Origin: Pseudomonas sp. Teo4 | GTDB lineage: Bacteria; Pseudomonadota; Gammaproteobacteria; Pseudomonadales; Pseudomonadaceae | Assembly (NCBI RefSeq): GCF_034387475.1 | Contig: NZ_JAXCIL010000001.1 | Span: forward strand, 2,852,001 to 2,916,000 | Length of the DNA stretch: 64,000 nt | Reading direction: 5' to 3' | Position numbers and translations under genes: made by a program | The notes under the pieces: generated by a model | Database searches by the model: none | Told to the model about the DNA's origin: nothing | Seen by the model: the letters and a program-made list of their open reading frames with translations, nothing else | Part shown: one piece after another, positions 44,951-53,448 of the stretch | How positions within the stretch are numbered: the first letter of the stretch is position 1 | Layout: each line of letters starts with the position of its first letter

Positions 44951-44963
44951 TAATGAAGAATAG

Positions 44964-45051
44964 TGGCGGAAGCGTAGAGATTCGAACTCTAGGATAGTTG
45001 CCCATCGACGGTTTTCAAGACCGTTGCCTTAAACCACTCGGCCACGCTTCC
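44964..45051 (-). tRNA. tRNA-Ser (anticodon UGA)
   Basis: This 88-nt class II cloverleaf has acceptor stem GGAAGCG/CGCTTCC, an encoded CCA end (44964-44966) and a long variable arm. The anticodon loop CTTGAAA gives TGA (TCA at 45015-45017 on the plus strand). The 3' end points toward the lower-GC accessory block, as at many island insertion sites, but no repeated attachment sequence was found. Confidence 0.97.
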
Positions 45052-45185
45052 AGCTTGTTTTGCGGCGGCCATAATACCGTAATGAAACACGCTGTCAAAC
45101 TCTCTGTGTCGCGGGTTGCGGGAGCTCTGTTAGACTCCTTGCATCTGAATGTCTCAAAACCACAGGTTTACCAAGGAGTGTCGCC

Positions 45186-45857
45186 ATGCGCGAACAGGAT
45201 TATGCCGTACACCACGGCCAGCAGGTCGAGCAGCAGGAGATCAGCAAGGTCCTGCGCAACACGTACAGCCTGCTGGCCCTTACCCTCGCCTTCAGCGGCG
45301 TCATGGCCTTCGTTGCCCAGCAGATGCGCGTCGGTTACCCGAACGTGTTCGTCGTGCTGATCGGCTTCTACGGTCTGTTCTTCCTCACCGCCAAACTGCG
45401 TGACTCGGTCTGGGGCCTGGTTTCTACCTTCGCCCTCACCGGCTTCATGGGCTTCATCCTCGGCCCTATCCTCAACCGCTACCTGGGCATGAGTGGCGGC
45501 GCCGAAGTAGTCAGCTCGGCCTTCGCCATGACCGCACTGGTGTTCGGCGGCCTGTCGGCCTACGTGCTGATCTCCCGCAAGGACATGAGCTTCCTCAGCG
45601 GCTTCATCACCGCCGGCTTCTTTGTCCTGCTGGGTGCCGTAGTGGCCAGCTTCTTCTTCCAGATCAGCGGCCTGCAACTGGCGATCAGCGCTGGCTTCGT
45701 GCTGTTCTCGTCGGTCTGCATCCTGTTCCAGACCAGCGCCATCATCCACGGCGGCGAGCGCAACTACATCATGGCGACCATCAGCCTGTATGTATCGATC
45801 TACAACCTGTTCGTCAGCCTGCTGCAGCTGTTCGGCATCATGGGCCGTGATGACTGA
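45186..45857 (+). CDS. Bax inhibitor-1/YccA family protein
   Basis: This 223-residue protein has seven hydrophobic helices, with an EISKVLRNTYSLLALTLAFSG N-terminus and a C-terminal ISLYVSIYNLFVSLLQLFGIMGRDD that ends in the acidic pair typical of the family. YccA interacts with the FtsH protease in E. coli; related bacterial BI-1 proteins behave as pH-gated calcium leaks. AAGGAG lies before the ATG at 45186, and a strong terminator follows at 45888. The gene is monocistronic. The family assignment is firm, but the physiological role here is not. Confidence 0.93.
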   Translation: MREQDYAVHHGQQVEQQEISKVLRNTYSLLALTLAFSGVMAFVAQQMRVGYPNVFVVLIGFYGLFFLTAKLRDSVWGLVSTFALTGFMGFILGPILNRYLGMSGGAEVVSSAFAMTALVFGGLSAYVLISRKDMSFLSGFITAGFFVLLGAVVASFFFQISGLQLAISAGFVLFSSVCILFQTSAIIHGGERNYIMATISLYVSIYNLFVSLLQLFGIMGRDD

Positions 45858-45887
45858 TCGGTCACAGCCGCATCTGACCCGCACATG

Positions 45888-45914
45888 AAAAAGCCCGCTT
45901 CGGCGGGCTTTTTC
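45888..45914. terminator. rho-independent terminator after the YccA-like gene
   Basis: AAAAAGCCCGC/GCGGGCTTTTT is a perfect 11-base stem with a TTCG loop. It works in both directions, and here serves the plus-strand gene. Confidence 0.93.
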
Positions 45915-45984
45915 ATGCCTGTTCGCCCTGGGCGGGCGATCCCTGTAGAATGCGCTCCTTTTTTCTTCCGGGGCAGCTTTCGCA

Positions 45985-47364
45985 ATGAGCTCACACGAAC
46001 ACAGCCCAGGCGCGCCGGCGCCTGCCAATGAACTGGTGCTTGGTCTTGAGGACAAGCCACGGCTGTTGATCGGCCTGCTGGCAGCGCTGCAGCACCTGCT
46101 GGCGATCATCGTTCCCATCGTCACTCCGGGCCTGCTGATCTGCCAGGCCCTGGGCGTTTCCGCGCGGGACACCAACCTGATCGTGTCCATGTCGCTGGTG
46201 ATTTCCGGCATTGCCACCTTCGTCCAGTGCAAGCGCTTCGGGCCGTTCGGCGCGGGGCTGCTGATCGTTCAGGGCACCAGCTTCAACTTCGTCGGCCCGC
46301 TGATTGCCGGTGGTGCGCTGATGGTCAAGCAAGGCACGCCGGTTGAAGGCGTGATGGCGGCGATCTTCGGCGTAGTGATTGCCGGCTCCTTCGTCGAGAT
46401 GGGCGTGTCGCGCATCCTGCCGTTCATCAAGCGCCTGATCACCCCGCTGGTGACAGGCATCGTGGTGCTGATGATCGGCCTCACCCTGATCAAGGTCGGC
46501 CTGATCAGCATGGGCGGCGGCTTTACCGCCATGGCCAATGGCACCTTCGCCAATGGCGAAAACCTGCTGCTGTCGGGTGTGGTGCTGGCCATCATCGTGA
46601 TCCTCAACCGCATCCCAGTGGTGTGGATGCGCAGCTGCGCCATCGTCATCGCCCTGGCCGTGGGCTATGCCCTGGCCGGCTACCTCGGCCGCCTGGACTT
46701 CACCGGCATGCATGAAGCCGCGCTGTTCCAGGTGCCGACACCGCTGCACTTCGGCCTGAGCTTCTCGTGGGCGCTGTTCATTCCGATGCTGGTGATCTAC
46801 CTGGTGACTTCGCTGGAAGCCATCGGTGACGTCACCGCCACCAGCAAGGTCTCGCGCCAGCCGGTCGAAGGCCCTGTCTGGATGCAACGCATCAAAGGCG
46901 GTGTGCTGGTCAACGGTGCCAACTCGCTGCTGGCGGGGCTGTTCAACACCTTCCCGAGCTCGATCTTCGCCCAGAACAATGGCGTGATCCAGCTGACCGG
47001 CATCGCCAGCCGCCACATCGGTATCTGGATCGCCCTGATGCTGGTCGTACTGGGGCTGTTCCCAAGCGTCGCCGGGGTGATTCAAGCGGTGCCGGAGCCG
47101 GTGCTGGGTGGTGCGGCGATGGTCATGTTCGGCGCCGTGGCAGCCTCGGGCATCAACATTCTGGCCAGCACTCGCCTGGATCGTCGCGCCCTGCTGATCA
47201 TTGCCGTGTCGCTGGCACTGGGCCTGGGCGTTGCCCAGGTGCCGGAATTCCTCGCACATATGCCGGCGGCACTGCGCAACGTGCTGGAGTCCGGCGTTGC
47301 CACCGGTGGTATCTGCGCCCTGGTGCTGAACTGGTTCCTGCCTGAGAGCAAGGAACACGCCTGA
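45985..47364 (+). CDS. NCS2 family xanthine/uracil permease
   Basis: This 459-residue symporter has about 14 hydrophobic segments. The N-terminal QHLLAIIVPIVTPGLLI block, the QGTSFNFVGP motif (about residues 95-104), and the EAIGDVTATSKVSRQPV (about 276-292) and FNTFPSSIFAQNNGVIQLTGIASR (about 316-339) segments match the xanthine-type NCS2 carriers such as XanP/UacT. It would import a purine base with protons. The exact base is not distinguishable by eye. It follows the YccA terminator, and an MFS gene lies 203 bp downstream. Confidence 0.92.
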   Translation: MSSHEHSPGAPAPANELVLGLEDKPRLLIGLLAALQHLLAIIVPIVTPGLLICQALGVSARDTNLIVSMSLVISGIATFVQCKRFGPFGAGLLIVQGTSFNFVGPLIAGGALMVKQGTPVEGVMAAIFGVVIAGSFVEMGVSRILPFIKRLITPLVTGIVVLMIGLTLIKVGLISMGGGFTAMANGTFANGENLLLSGVVLAIIVILNRIPVVWMRSCAIVIALAVGYALAGYLGRLDFTGMHEAALFQVPTPLHFGLSFSWALFIPMLVIYLVTSLEAIGDVTATSKVSRQPVEGPVWMQRIKGGVLVNGANSLLAGLFNTFPSSIFAQNNGVIQLTGIASRHIGIWIALMLVVLGLFPSVAGVIQAVPEPVLGGAAMVMFGAVAASGINILASTRLDRRALLIIAVSLALGLGVAQVPEFLAHMPAALRNVLESGVATGGICALVLNWFLPESKEHA

Positions 47365-47567
47365 TAGCAACAAGCGCCAGCAGGCGCATCGCGGCGGCGA
47401 TGCATCTGCTGGCGGGCGAGCTCACTTCGCGCATGCCCGAATCGCGACAGTGAGTGTCTGTACGACGTGAGACAGGCAAAGGCCACCCTGGATAACCTCC
47501 TTTGGCAATGCCTTGTTACGGTCTTCCCTTGGCCGTAGTGTCTTAACTCGACAAAAGAAGTTCGCCC

Positions 47568-48803
47568 ATGACGACTCCTGCCGCCACCTTGGCCAGCCCC
47601 ACGGCCCACGTCGATCAACCCCAGGGTTTCCTGGTTCGTATCGTTGGCGCCGCCGCCTTCGCACACCTGCTCAACGACCTGATCCAGGCCGTCCTGCCGT
47701 CGATCTACCCGATGCTCAAAAGCGACTTTTCCCTGAGCTTCGCCCAGATCGGCTGGATCGCGCTGGTGTTCCAGGTTACCGCTTCGCTGCTGCAACCCTG
47801 GGTCGGCCTGTACACCGACAAGCACCCACAACCTTATCTGTTGCCGGGTGGCATGCTGATCACCCTGATCGGCATCGCCCTGCTGGCAACGGCGGGCAGC
47901 TATGAAATGCTGCTGGTCGCCTCTGCCGTGGTCGGCGTAGGCTCCGCCACCTTCCACCCCGAGGCCTCGCGGGTGGCGCGAATGGCATCCGGTGGGCGTT
48001 TCGGTACGGCGCAGTCGACTTTCCAGGTGGGTGGCAACACAGGCTCAGCCATCGGTCCGTTGCTCACGGCGGTGATCGTCATCCCCAACGGCCAGTCGGC
48101 TATTGCCTGGTTCATGGTGGCTGCGGCATTGGCCGTACTGGTGTTGTGGCGGGTCACCGGCTGGACCGTTCGCCATGGCCAGCAACGACTCAAAAGCATC
48201 AGCGGCCAGCAAGCACCCGCGCTGTCCAAGGCTGCCCTCTGGCGCGCCGTGGGGGTAATTTCGCTGCTGATGTTCGCCAAATTCGTCTACATCGCCTCGT
48301 TCACCAATTATTTCACCTTCTACCTCATCCAGCATTTTGGCCTGAGCGTGCAACAGAGTCAGCTGTACCTGTTCATCTTCCTCGCCGCTGTGGCGCTGGG
48401 CACCTTCGCCGGGGGGCCAGTGGGTGACCGTATCGGCCGCAAGGCGGTGATCTGGGTTTCCTTCCTTGGCGTGGCGCCGTTCGCCCTGGCCCTGCCCTAT
48501 GCCAACCTCGCCTGGACCGCAGTCCTGGCGGTGGCCATCGGCCTGGTGATGTCCTCGGCGTTCGCCGCCCTGGTGGTGTACGCCCAGGAAGCGGTGCCCG
48601 GGCGGGTCGGCATGGTGTCCGGGGTGATGTTCGGCCTGATGTTCGGCATCAGCGGCATTGGTGCCGCAGGCCTGGGCGAGCTGGCCGACCGGCATGGCAT
48701 CGAGTGGGTGTACCAGGCGATCTCGTTCCTGCCCCTGCTGGGCCTGGCGACGGCATTGCTGCCGGCAACCCGCTCGAAAGCCCGCCCGGCCAGCTGCTAT
48801 TAA
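47568..48803 (+). CDS. MFS transporter, fosmidomycin-resistance (Fsr) type
   Basis: This 411-residue major facilitator has 12 predicted helices. The N-terminal AFAHLLNDLIQAVLPSIYPMLKSDFSLSFAQIGWI (about 24-58 as a region) and the GSATFHPEASRVARMASGG motif (about 126-144) are hallmarks of the Fsr family, which pumps fosmidomycin and probably other compounds. The downstream AraC-type regulator starts 21 bp after the stop, so the two may be linked. The physiological substrate is unknown. Confidence 0.9.
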   Translation: MTTPAATLASPTAHVDQPQGFLVRIVGAAAFAHLLNDLIQAVLPSIYPMLKSDFSLSFAQIGWIALVFQVTASLLQPWVGLYTDKHPQPYLLPGGMLITLIGIALLATAGSYEMLLVASAVVGVGSATFHPEASRVARMASGGRFGTAQSTFQVGGNTGSAIGPLLTAVIVIPNGQSAIAWFMVAAALAVLVLWRVTGWTVRHGQQRLKSISGQQAPALSKAALWRAVGVISLLMFAKFVYIASFTNYFTFYLIQHFGLSVQQSQLYLFIFLAAVALGTFAGGPVGDRIGRKAVIWVSFLGVAPFALALPYANLAWTAVLAVAIGLVMSSAFAALVVYAQEAVPGRVGMVSGVMFGLMFGISGIGAAGLGELADRHGIEWVYQAISFLPLLGLATALLPATRSKARPASCY

Positions 48804-48824
48804 GATGGCCAGGCCAAAATCGGG

Positions 48825-49616
48825 ATGGGGCGCAAAGTGGCATCGATGAAGCCGATGGATGAAATGCTGGTGGAGGTCGACGAGTGGACCTGGGAGGTGG
48901 GCAGCCGCGCCACGGACTACCCGCCGGACTGGTTCATCGCCCCCCACTCGCATGCCAAGCATCAGCTGATCTATGCCATCAAGGGCCTGATGATCGTGCA
49001 GTCGCAGTCAGAGCGCTGGACCGTTCCGCCCAGCCGTGGGGTGTGGATGCCCTGCGGCCAGGAGCACGCAATCCGCTGCGTGGGCGATGTGAAGATGCGC
49101 AGCGTGTTCGTGTGCCCGGACGCTGCGGCGAACCTGCCATCACAGAGCAAGGCGATCAGCATCTCGCCGTTGCTCAGCGAACTGATCAAGGCCTCGGTGG
49201 ACTTCACCGGCCCTTACGCCGAGGACTCCCGCGAGTCGCGGATCATGCGCCTGATCCTCGACGAGATCTGCGTACTGCCGACCCTGCCGCTGAAACTGCA
49301 ACAGCCCGGCGACAAGCGCCTGCAAGTCATCTGTGCGGCCTTGCACGAGCGCCCCGAAGACAACTCGACGGTGGCCGACTGGGGCACGCATCTTGGGGTT
49401 GATGAAAAAACCATCCAGCGCCTGTTCCGCAAGGAAACCGGCATGACCTTCGGCCAGTGGCGCCAGCAAGCGCGGCTGATGCAGGCCCTGGAGCGAATCG
49501 CCCTGGGCGAGCGGATCATCGATGTGGCCGGGACGCTCGGCTATGACAGCCCGAGCGCCTTCGCCAGCATGTTCAAGCGCCAGTTCGGCACCACGCCCAG
49601 TCAGTTCTTCAAGTGA
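48825..49616 (+). CDS. AraC family transcriptional regulator
   Basis: This 263-residue regulator has a cupin-like N-terminal domain (about 20-110, with HSHAKHQLIYAIKGLM) and a C-terminal AraC pair of helix-turn-helix motifs (about 168-263; LGVDEKTIQRLFRKE and AGTLGYDSPSAFASMFKRQFGTTPSQFF). Its context next to an MFS exporter recalls NimR/NimT-type pairs, in which the regulator controls the pump. The ATG at 48825 or one at 48846 are both possible; no strong ribosome binding site separates them. It is convergent with, and overlaps by 16 bp, the binding-protein gene at 49601. Confidence 0.88.
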   Translation: MGRKVASMKPMDEMLVEVDEWTWEVGSRATDYPPDWFIAPHSHAKHQLIYAIKGLMIVQSQSERWTVPPSRGVWMPCGQEHAIRCVGDVKMRSVFVCPDAAANLPSQSKAISISPLLSELIKASVDFTGPYAEDSRESRIMRLILDEICVLPTLPLKLQQPGDKRLQVICAALHERPEDNSTVADWGTHLGVDEKTIQRLFRKETGMTFGQWRQQARLMQALERIALGERIIDVAGTLGYDSPSAFASMFKRQFGTTPSQFFK

Positions 49617-50572
49617 GCCGCCCCCGGCTCGAACAGGGTCACCGCACGGGCATCCACAGGCTTTGGCAGCAGCCCTTCGCGGTAGAACGCATCGGCAATG
49701 CGCTGTTGTTCGGCCAGGTTGTCGAGTTTCACCGGTTGCACGTCGTAACTGCGTCGGGCATTGGCCTGCTGCACCGTGGCGCTGTCCAGGTTGCCCCACA
49801 GCGGCCCCAGCACCCGCGCTGCGGCGGCCGGGTTGGCTTTGGTCCAGCTGCCGATATCTCGTAGCGCCTGGTACACCTGCTCCAGCACTTGCGGGTGGGC
49901 CTTGGCGTAGTCGCTGCCCGCCAGGTAGTAACGCTGGTAGCTGGCCAGATCGTTGCCATCGGCCAGAATGCGCGCATTTTGCTGACGCTGGGCACTGGCT
50001 ACGTACGGGTCCCAGGTGACCCAGGCATCGACCTTGCCGTTTTCGAAGGCGGCGCGCCCGTCGGCGGGAATCAGGTAGGCCGGGCTGATGTCCTTGAAGC
50101 TTAGGCCCGCTTTGGCCAACGCCTGGATCAACAGGTAATGGCTACCGGCGGCCTTGGTCACGGCCACGCGCTTGCCCTTGAGGTCGGCCAGGGTCTTGAG
50201 CGGCGAGTCTGCCGGCACCAAAATCGCCTGGGCCGACGGTGACGGCGCCTCGCGGGCGAAGTAAGTGAGCTGCGCACCGGCGGCCTGGGTGAACACCGGC
50301 ACGGTGTCGGCCACATCCGCCGACAGGTCGACATTACCCAGGTTCAGCGCTTCCAGCAGCGGCAGGCCGCTGGGGAACTCATGCCAGCTCACGCGGATTC
50401 CCTCAGCCTGCAGGCGCTGTTCCAGGGTGCCGCGTGCCTTGAGCAGGGTCAGCAGGGTCGAGGACTTCTGGTAGCCGATACGCAAGGTCTGCTCGGCGCT
50501 GGCCAGGGACGGCAGCGTGGCGCCGATCAGCAAGCCCAGCGCGAGGTGGCGCAGGCGTTTGAAATGAAGCAT
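49601..50572 (-). CDS. aliphatic sulfonate-type ABC substrate-binding protein
   Basis: This 323-residue precursor has a signal peptide (cleavage near residue 26, after ASA). The mature part starts EQTLRIGYQKSSTLLTLLKARG, the family hallmark of SsuA/NrtA-like binding proteins. FPSGLPLLEALNLGNVDLSADVADTVPVF and the GKRVAVTKAAGSHYLLIQALAKAGL motif follow. It would bind aliphatic sulfonates or related sulfur compounds. No permease or ATPase gene is nearby, and a paralogue lies 15 bp upstream in the same direction. It overlaps the convergent AraC gene by 16 bp. Confidence 0.9.
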   Translation of the reverse strand: MLHFKRLRHLALGLLIGATLPSLASAEQTLRIGYQKSSTLLTLLKARGTLEQRLQAEGIRVSWHEFPSGLPLLEALNLGNVDLSADVADTVPVFTQAAGAQLTYFAREAPSPSAQAILVPADSPLKTLADLKGKRVAVTKAAGSHYLLIQALAKAGLSFKDISPAYLIPADGRAAFENGKVDAWVTWDPYVASAQRQQNARILADGNDLASYQRYYLAGSDYAKAHPQVLEQVYQALRDIGSWTKANPAAAARVLGPLWGNLDSATVQQANARRSYDVQPVKLDNLAEQQRIADAFYREGLLPKPVDARAVTLFEPGAAHLKN

Positions 50573-50587
50573 GGCGGTTCTCCGGGG

Positions 50588-51553
50588 TCAGTGTTGGGCG
50601 GTCAGCGGGTCGGCAGCGGGCACGCTGAAGCCCTTGGCGAAGGTCGGCGCCACATCCAGGCGCTCGCTCATCAGGCCATGGGCCTGGTAGAAGTCGGCGG
50701 TTTCCTGCTGCTCGGCGATGGTCTTGGCATCGATCACCTGCCAGCGCAGTTGGCGACGCTCGAATTGCAGCCGCGCTGCCTCGACCGGGAAGCCGATGAT
50801 GGCGGCTAGCGTCTTCGAATAGCTGTCCAGATGCTGGTTGGCCCATACCTGGGCGCCGGCCAGACGGGTGAGATAGTCCTGCAGTGCCGCGCGCCGAGCC
50901 GGGTCTTCAAGGGCCTGGTCGGTAGCGGCGAGGAAACTGTTGCCGCTGGATAGCCCGCGACCGTTGACCAGCACCCTGCCCTGCCCGCTCAGCTCGGCCA
51001 GTGCCGTGTAGGGTTCCCAGGTCGACCAGGCGTCTACCGAACCATTGGCCAGGGCGATCTTGGCATCGACAGGGCCGAGGAAGCGGAACTCAACGTCTTT
51101 TTCCGTCAGCCCGGCTTGGTCCAGCGCCTTGAGCGCCAGATGATGGCCGATGGAACCACGGCCGGTGGCGATGCGCTTGCCCTTGAGGTCGGCCGCGCTG
51201 TGCAGCGGTGCGTCCGGGCGCACCAGCAGCGCCGTGCCGTAAGGGTCGGACTTGTCCACGGCGATGGCCTTGACCGGAGCGCCCGAGGCCAACACGAACA
51301 GCAGCGGCGCATCGCCGATGATGCCGGCATCGATGGCCCCGGCATTCAACGCCTCGGCCAGCGGCGCGGCGGCGGGGAACTCGGCCCAGTGAATGTCATA
51401 GGGCACGTCGCGCAACGCGTCTGCCGCTTCCAGCTGGGCGCGCATGTTGCCTTTCTGGTCACCGATGCGCAGGGTCAAGCGCTCGGCGGCGATGGCCTGG
51501 GTGGCCAGCAGTGAGGCTACAAGCAAGGTCGATAAACGGCGACGGATGGACAT
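50588..51553 (-). CDS. sulfonate-type ABC substrate-binding protein, paralogue
   Basis: This 321-residue precursor has a signal peptide (ALLATQAIA, cleavage near residue 23) followed by ERLTLRIGDQKGNMRAQLEAADAL. It has the same architecture as the gene 15 bp downstream (FPAAAPLAEALNAGAIDAGIIGDAPLLFV; GKRIATGRGSIGHHLALKALDQAGL). AAGGAG lies before the ATG at 51553; the longer frame is rejected. The two binding proteins form a tandem pair with no transporter, so they must use a permease encoded elsewhere or have diverged in specificity. Confidence 0.9.
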   Translation of the reverse strand: MSIRRRLSTLLVASLLATQAIAAERLTLRIGDQKGNMRAQLEAADALRDVPYDIHWAEFPAAAPLAEALNAGAIDAGIIGDAPLLFVLASGAPVKAIAVDKSDPYGTALLVRPDAPLHSAADLKGKRIATGRGSIGHHLALKALDQAGLTEKDVEFRFLGPVDAKIALANGSVDAWSTWEPYTALAELSGQGRVLVNGRGLSSGNSFLAATDQALEDPARRAALQDYLTRLAGAQVWANQHLDSYSKTLAAIIGFPVEAARLQFERRQLRWQVIDAKTIAEQQETADFYQAHGLMSERLDVAPTFAKGFSVPAADPLTAQH

Positions 51554-51680
51554 CCTGTGCTCCTTCAAAGCGTTCCTGAAAAGGCCAGGTGGCATGCCAC
51601 CTGAGGCCTGAACACTTTATCGGGCAGCTAAAAATTAATGAAATTGATTTTAGTGCTAACCTAATATGCAAAACGCAGGG

Positions 51681-52331
51681 TCATGTAACGGCATCGAGCC
51701 CTGCCAGGGCAAACCGCACCAGGTGCTCGGCCAGGGCCTCTTCGGACTGTTCGAACAGCCCCGATAGCGGTGTCGGGATGTCACGGCTGATGACCTGCAG
51801 CATCATGACCGGGGCGATGACACTGAACAGGCAGCGCAACAAGGCCGGGTCATCCACGGCAATGCCGGTGAGCTCACCCAGCAGGCTCAGGACCAGCCGC
51901 GACTTGGGCATCGCCTCTTCTGCAATCAACTCACTCACATAAGGCGATGGGGTCAGCAACTCGCGGCTCCACAACCGGGCTTGCCAGCGTTTGCCATTGA
52001 TGACGTTGAGCGTCAGCGCCCTGATCAGGTCGACCAACCGCTCCCGCGCTGGCCGGTCGCTGCAGGCCAGCTGCTGCAACTGTTCCAGGCTGATGAGGTG
52101 TTGGTGCATTTCTTTGAGCACCGCACGGTAGAGGCCTTCGCGGCTGCCAAAGTGGTAGTTCACCGCTGCCAGGTTGCATTGCGCCAGGGCACAGATGGCT
52201 TTGCTGGTGGCCTCGGCGTAACCACGCTCGGCAATCAGCTGGCCTGCGGCGTCGAGTATGCGCTGGCGGGTAATGTCGCCATCCGGGCGGCGCCCGCGCG
52301 GTTTGCTGATGGGGGCTTGATCGCGGTTCAT
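51681..52331 (-). CDS. TetR family regulator, CecR-like
   Basis: This 216-residue repressor has an N-terminal TetR helix-turn-helix (GDITRQRILDAAGQLIAERGYAEATSKAICALAQCNLAAVNYHFGSREGLYRAVL, about 20-74 as a region) and a C-terminal ligand domain (about 85-210, DUF1956/CecR-type). It is divergent from the export operon at 52426, as CecR (YbiH) is to ybhGFSR in E. coli. It is probably the local repressor. A GTG at 52340 is an alternative start to the ATG at 52331. The ligand is unknown. Confidence 0.9.
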   Translation of the reverse strand: MNRDQAPISKPRGRRPDGDITRQRILDAAGQLIAERGYAEATSKAICALAQCNLAAVNYHFGSREGLYRAVLKEMHQHLISLEQLQQLACSDRPARERLVDLIRALTLNVINGKRWQARLWSRELLTPSPYVSELIAEEAMPKSRLVLSLLGELTGIAVDDPALLRCLFSVIAPVMMLQVISRDIPTPLSGLFEQSEEALAEHLVRFALAGLDAVT

Positions 52332-52425
52332 GCCAGGCACTCGCAGTGTTGTCTCAAGTCAAATTCTAATTTGAATTCTGTGACTATGCTTGCTCCATGT
52401 CAGTGATTGATCACAGGTCGTCATC

Positions 52426-53448
52426 ATGCATAAAAAGCTCGTCATCGCCCTGTTGGCAGTAACGCTGGTGGGCTTTGGGGCGTGGTATTACCTGCACACC
52501 AAGGGCAACCAGGGCGGTGATCTGGTGCTTTATGGCAACGTCGATATCCGCCAGGTATCGCTGGCATTCACCGGCAGCGAGCGCATCGCCCAGATGCGTG
52601 TCGAGGAAGGCGATACCGTCAAGGCCGGCCAGGTACTGGCCACCCTCGACAGCCGCGCGCTGAAGCTGCAGATCGACCAGGCCAACGCCCAGATCGCCGC
52701 CCAGCAAGCCAACGTGCTGCGCTTGCGCAACGGTAGCCGCCCCGAGGACATCGACCGCGCCAGTGCCCAGGCCGCCGCCAGCAAGGCCCAGGTCGACCTT
52801 GCCGCCACCCAGTTGCGCCGCCTGCAAAGCATCCGTGCCAACAGCACCGGTGGACGTGCCGTGAGCCAACAAGATCTGGACAACGCCGCCGCGCAGCTGA
52901 AGGTACGCCAGGCCCAGTGGGAAGACAGCCAGAAGGCCTTGCGCCTGGCCAAAATCGGGCCGCGGGACGAGGACATCGCCCAGGCCGAGGCGCAGTTGCA
53001 GAGCGCCCGCGCACAACTGGCACTGCTGCAGCACAACCTCGATGAAACCGAACTGCGTGCGCCGCAGGATGCCACCGTGCGCTCGCGCATGCTCGAACCT
53101 GGCGACATGGCCTCGCCGCAGCGTGCGGTGTATGCCATGGCCATCACCTCGCCCAAGTGGGTGCGGGTGTACATCAATGAGCCGCAACTGGGCCATATCC
53201 GGCCGGGCCTGCGGGCCAGCGTCACCACCGACAGCCACCCGGACGACCCCGTACAGGGCCAGGTCGGGTTCATTTCCGACGTCGCCGAATTCACGCCCAA
53301 GGCCGTGCAAACCGAAGAACTGCGCACCGCGCTGGTGTATGAGGTGCGCGTCATCGTCGACGACAAGGACAACCGCCTGCGCTTGGGGATGCCAGCAACC
53401 GTGCGGTTCGCCCAGGCTGACCTGGCCAACGATGGGAAGGCCGAGTGA
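52426..53448 (+). CDS. ybhG: HlyD-family periplasmic adaptor YbhG
   Basis: This 340-residue membrane fusion protein has an N-terminal membrane anchor (about 4-24). A lipoyl/barrel-sandwich part (VRVEEGDTVKAGQVLATLDSR, about 62-82) follows, then a long alpha-helical hairpin (about 85-205, rich in Ala, Gln and Arg) and a beta-barrel region (about 210-330). It links the inner-membrane ABC transporter to an outer-membrane channel. The stop codon overlaps the ybhF ATG (TGATG), so the genes are translationally coupled. It matches E. coli YbhG in length and context. Confidence 0.9.
   Translation: MHKKLVIALLAVTLVGFGAWYYLHTKGNQGGDLVLYGNVDIRQVSLAFTGSERIAQMRVEEGDTVKAGQVLATLDSRALKLQIDQANAQIAAQQANVLRLRNGSRPEDIDRASAQAAASKAQVDLAATQLRRLQSIRANSTGGRAVSQQDLDNAAAQLKVRQAQWEDSQKALRLAKIGPRDEDIAQAEAQLQSARAQLALLQHNLDETELRAPQDATVRSRMLEPGDMASPQRAVYAMAITSPKWVRVYINEPQLGHIRPGLRASVTTDSHPDDPVQGQVGFISDVAEFTPKAVQTEELRTALVYEVRVIVDDKDNRLRLGMPATVRFAQADLANDGKAE

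Noticed and set aside
35543..44963. Attachment-site duplication of the tRNA-Ser 3' end
   Set aside because: I looked for a repeat of the tRNA end on the left side of the accessory block and found none.
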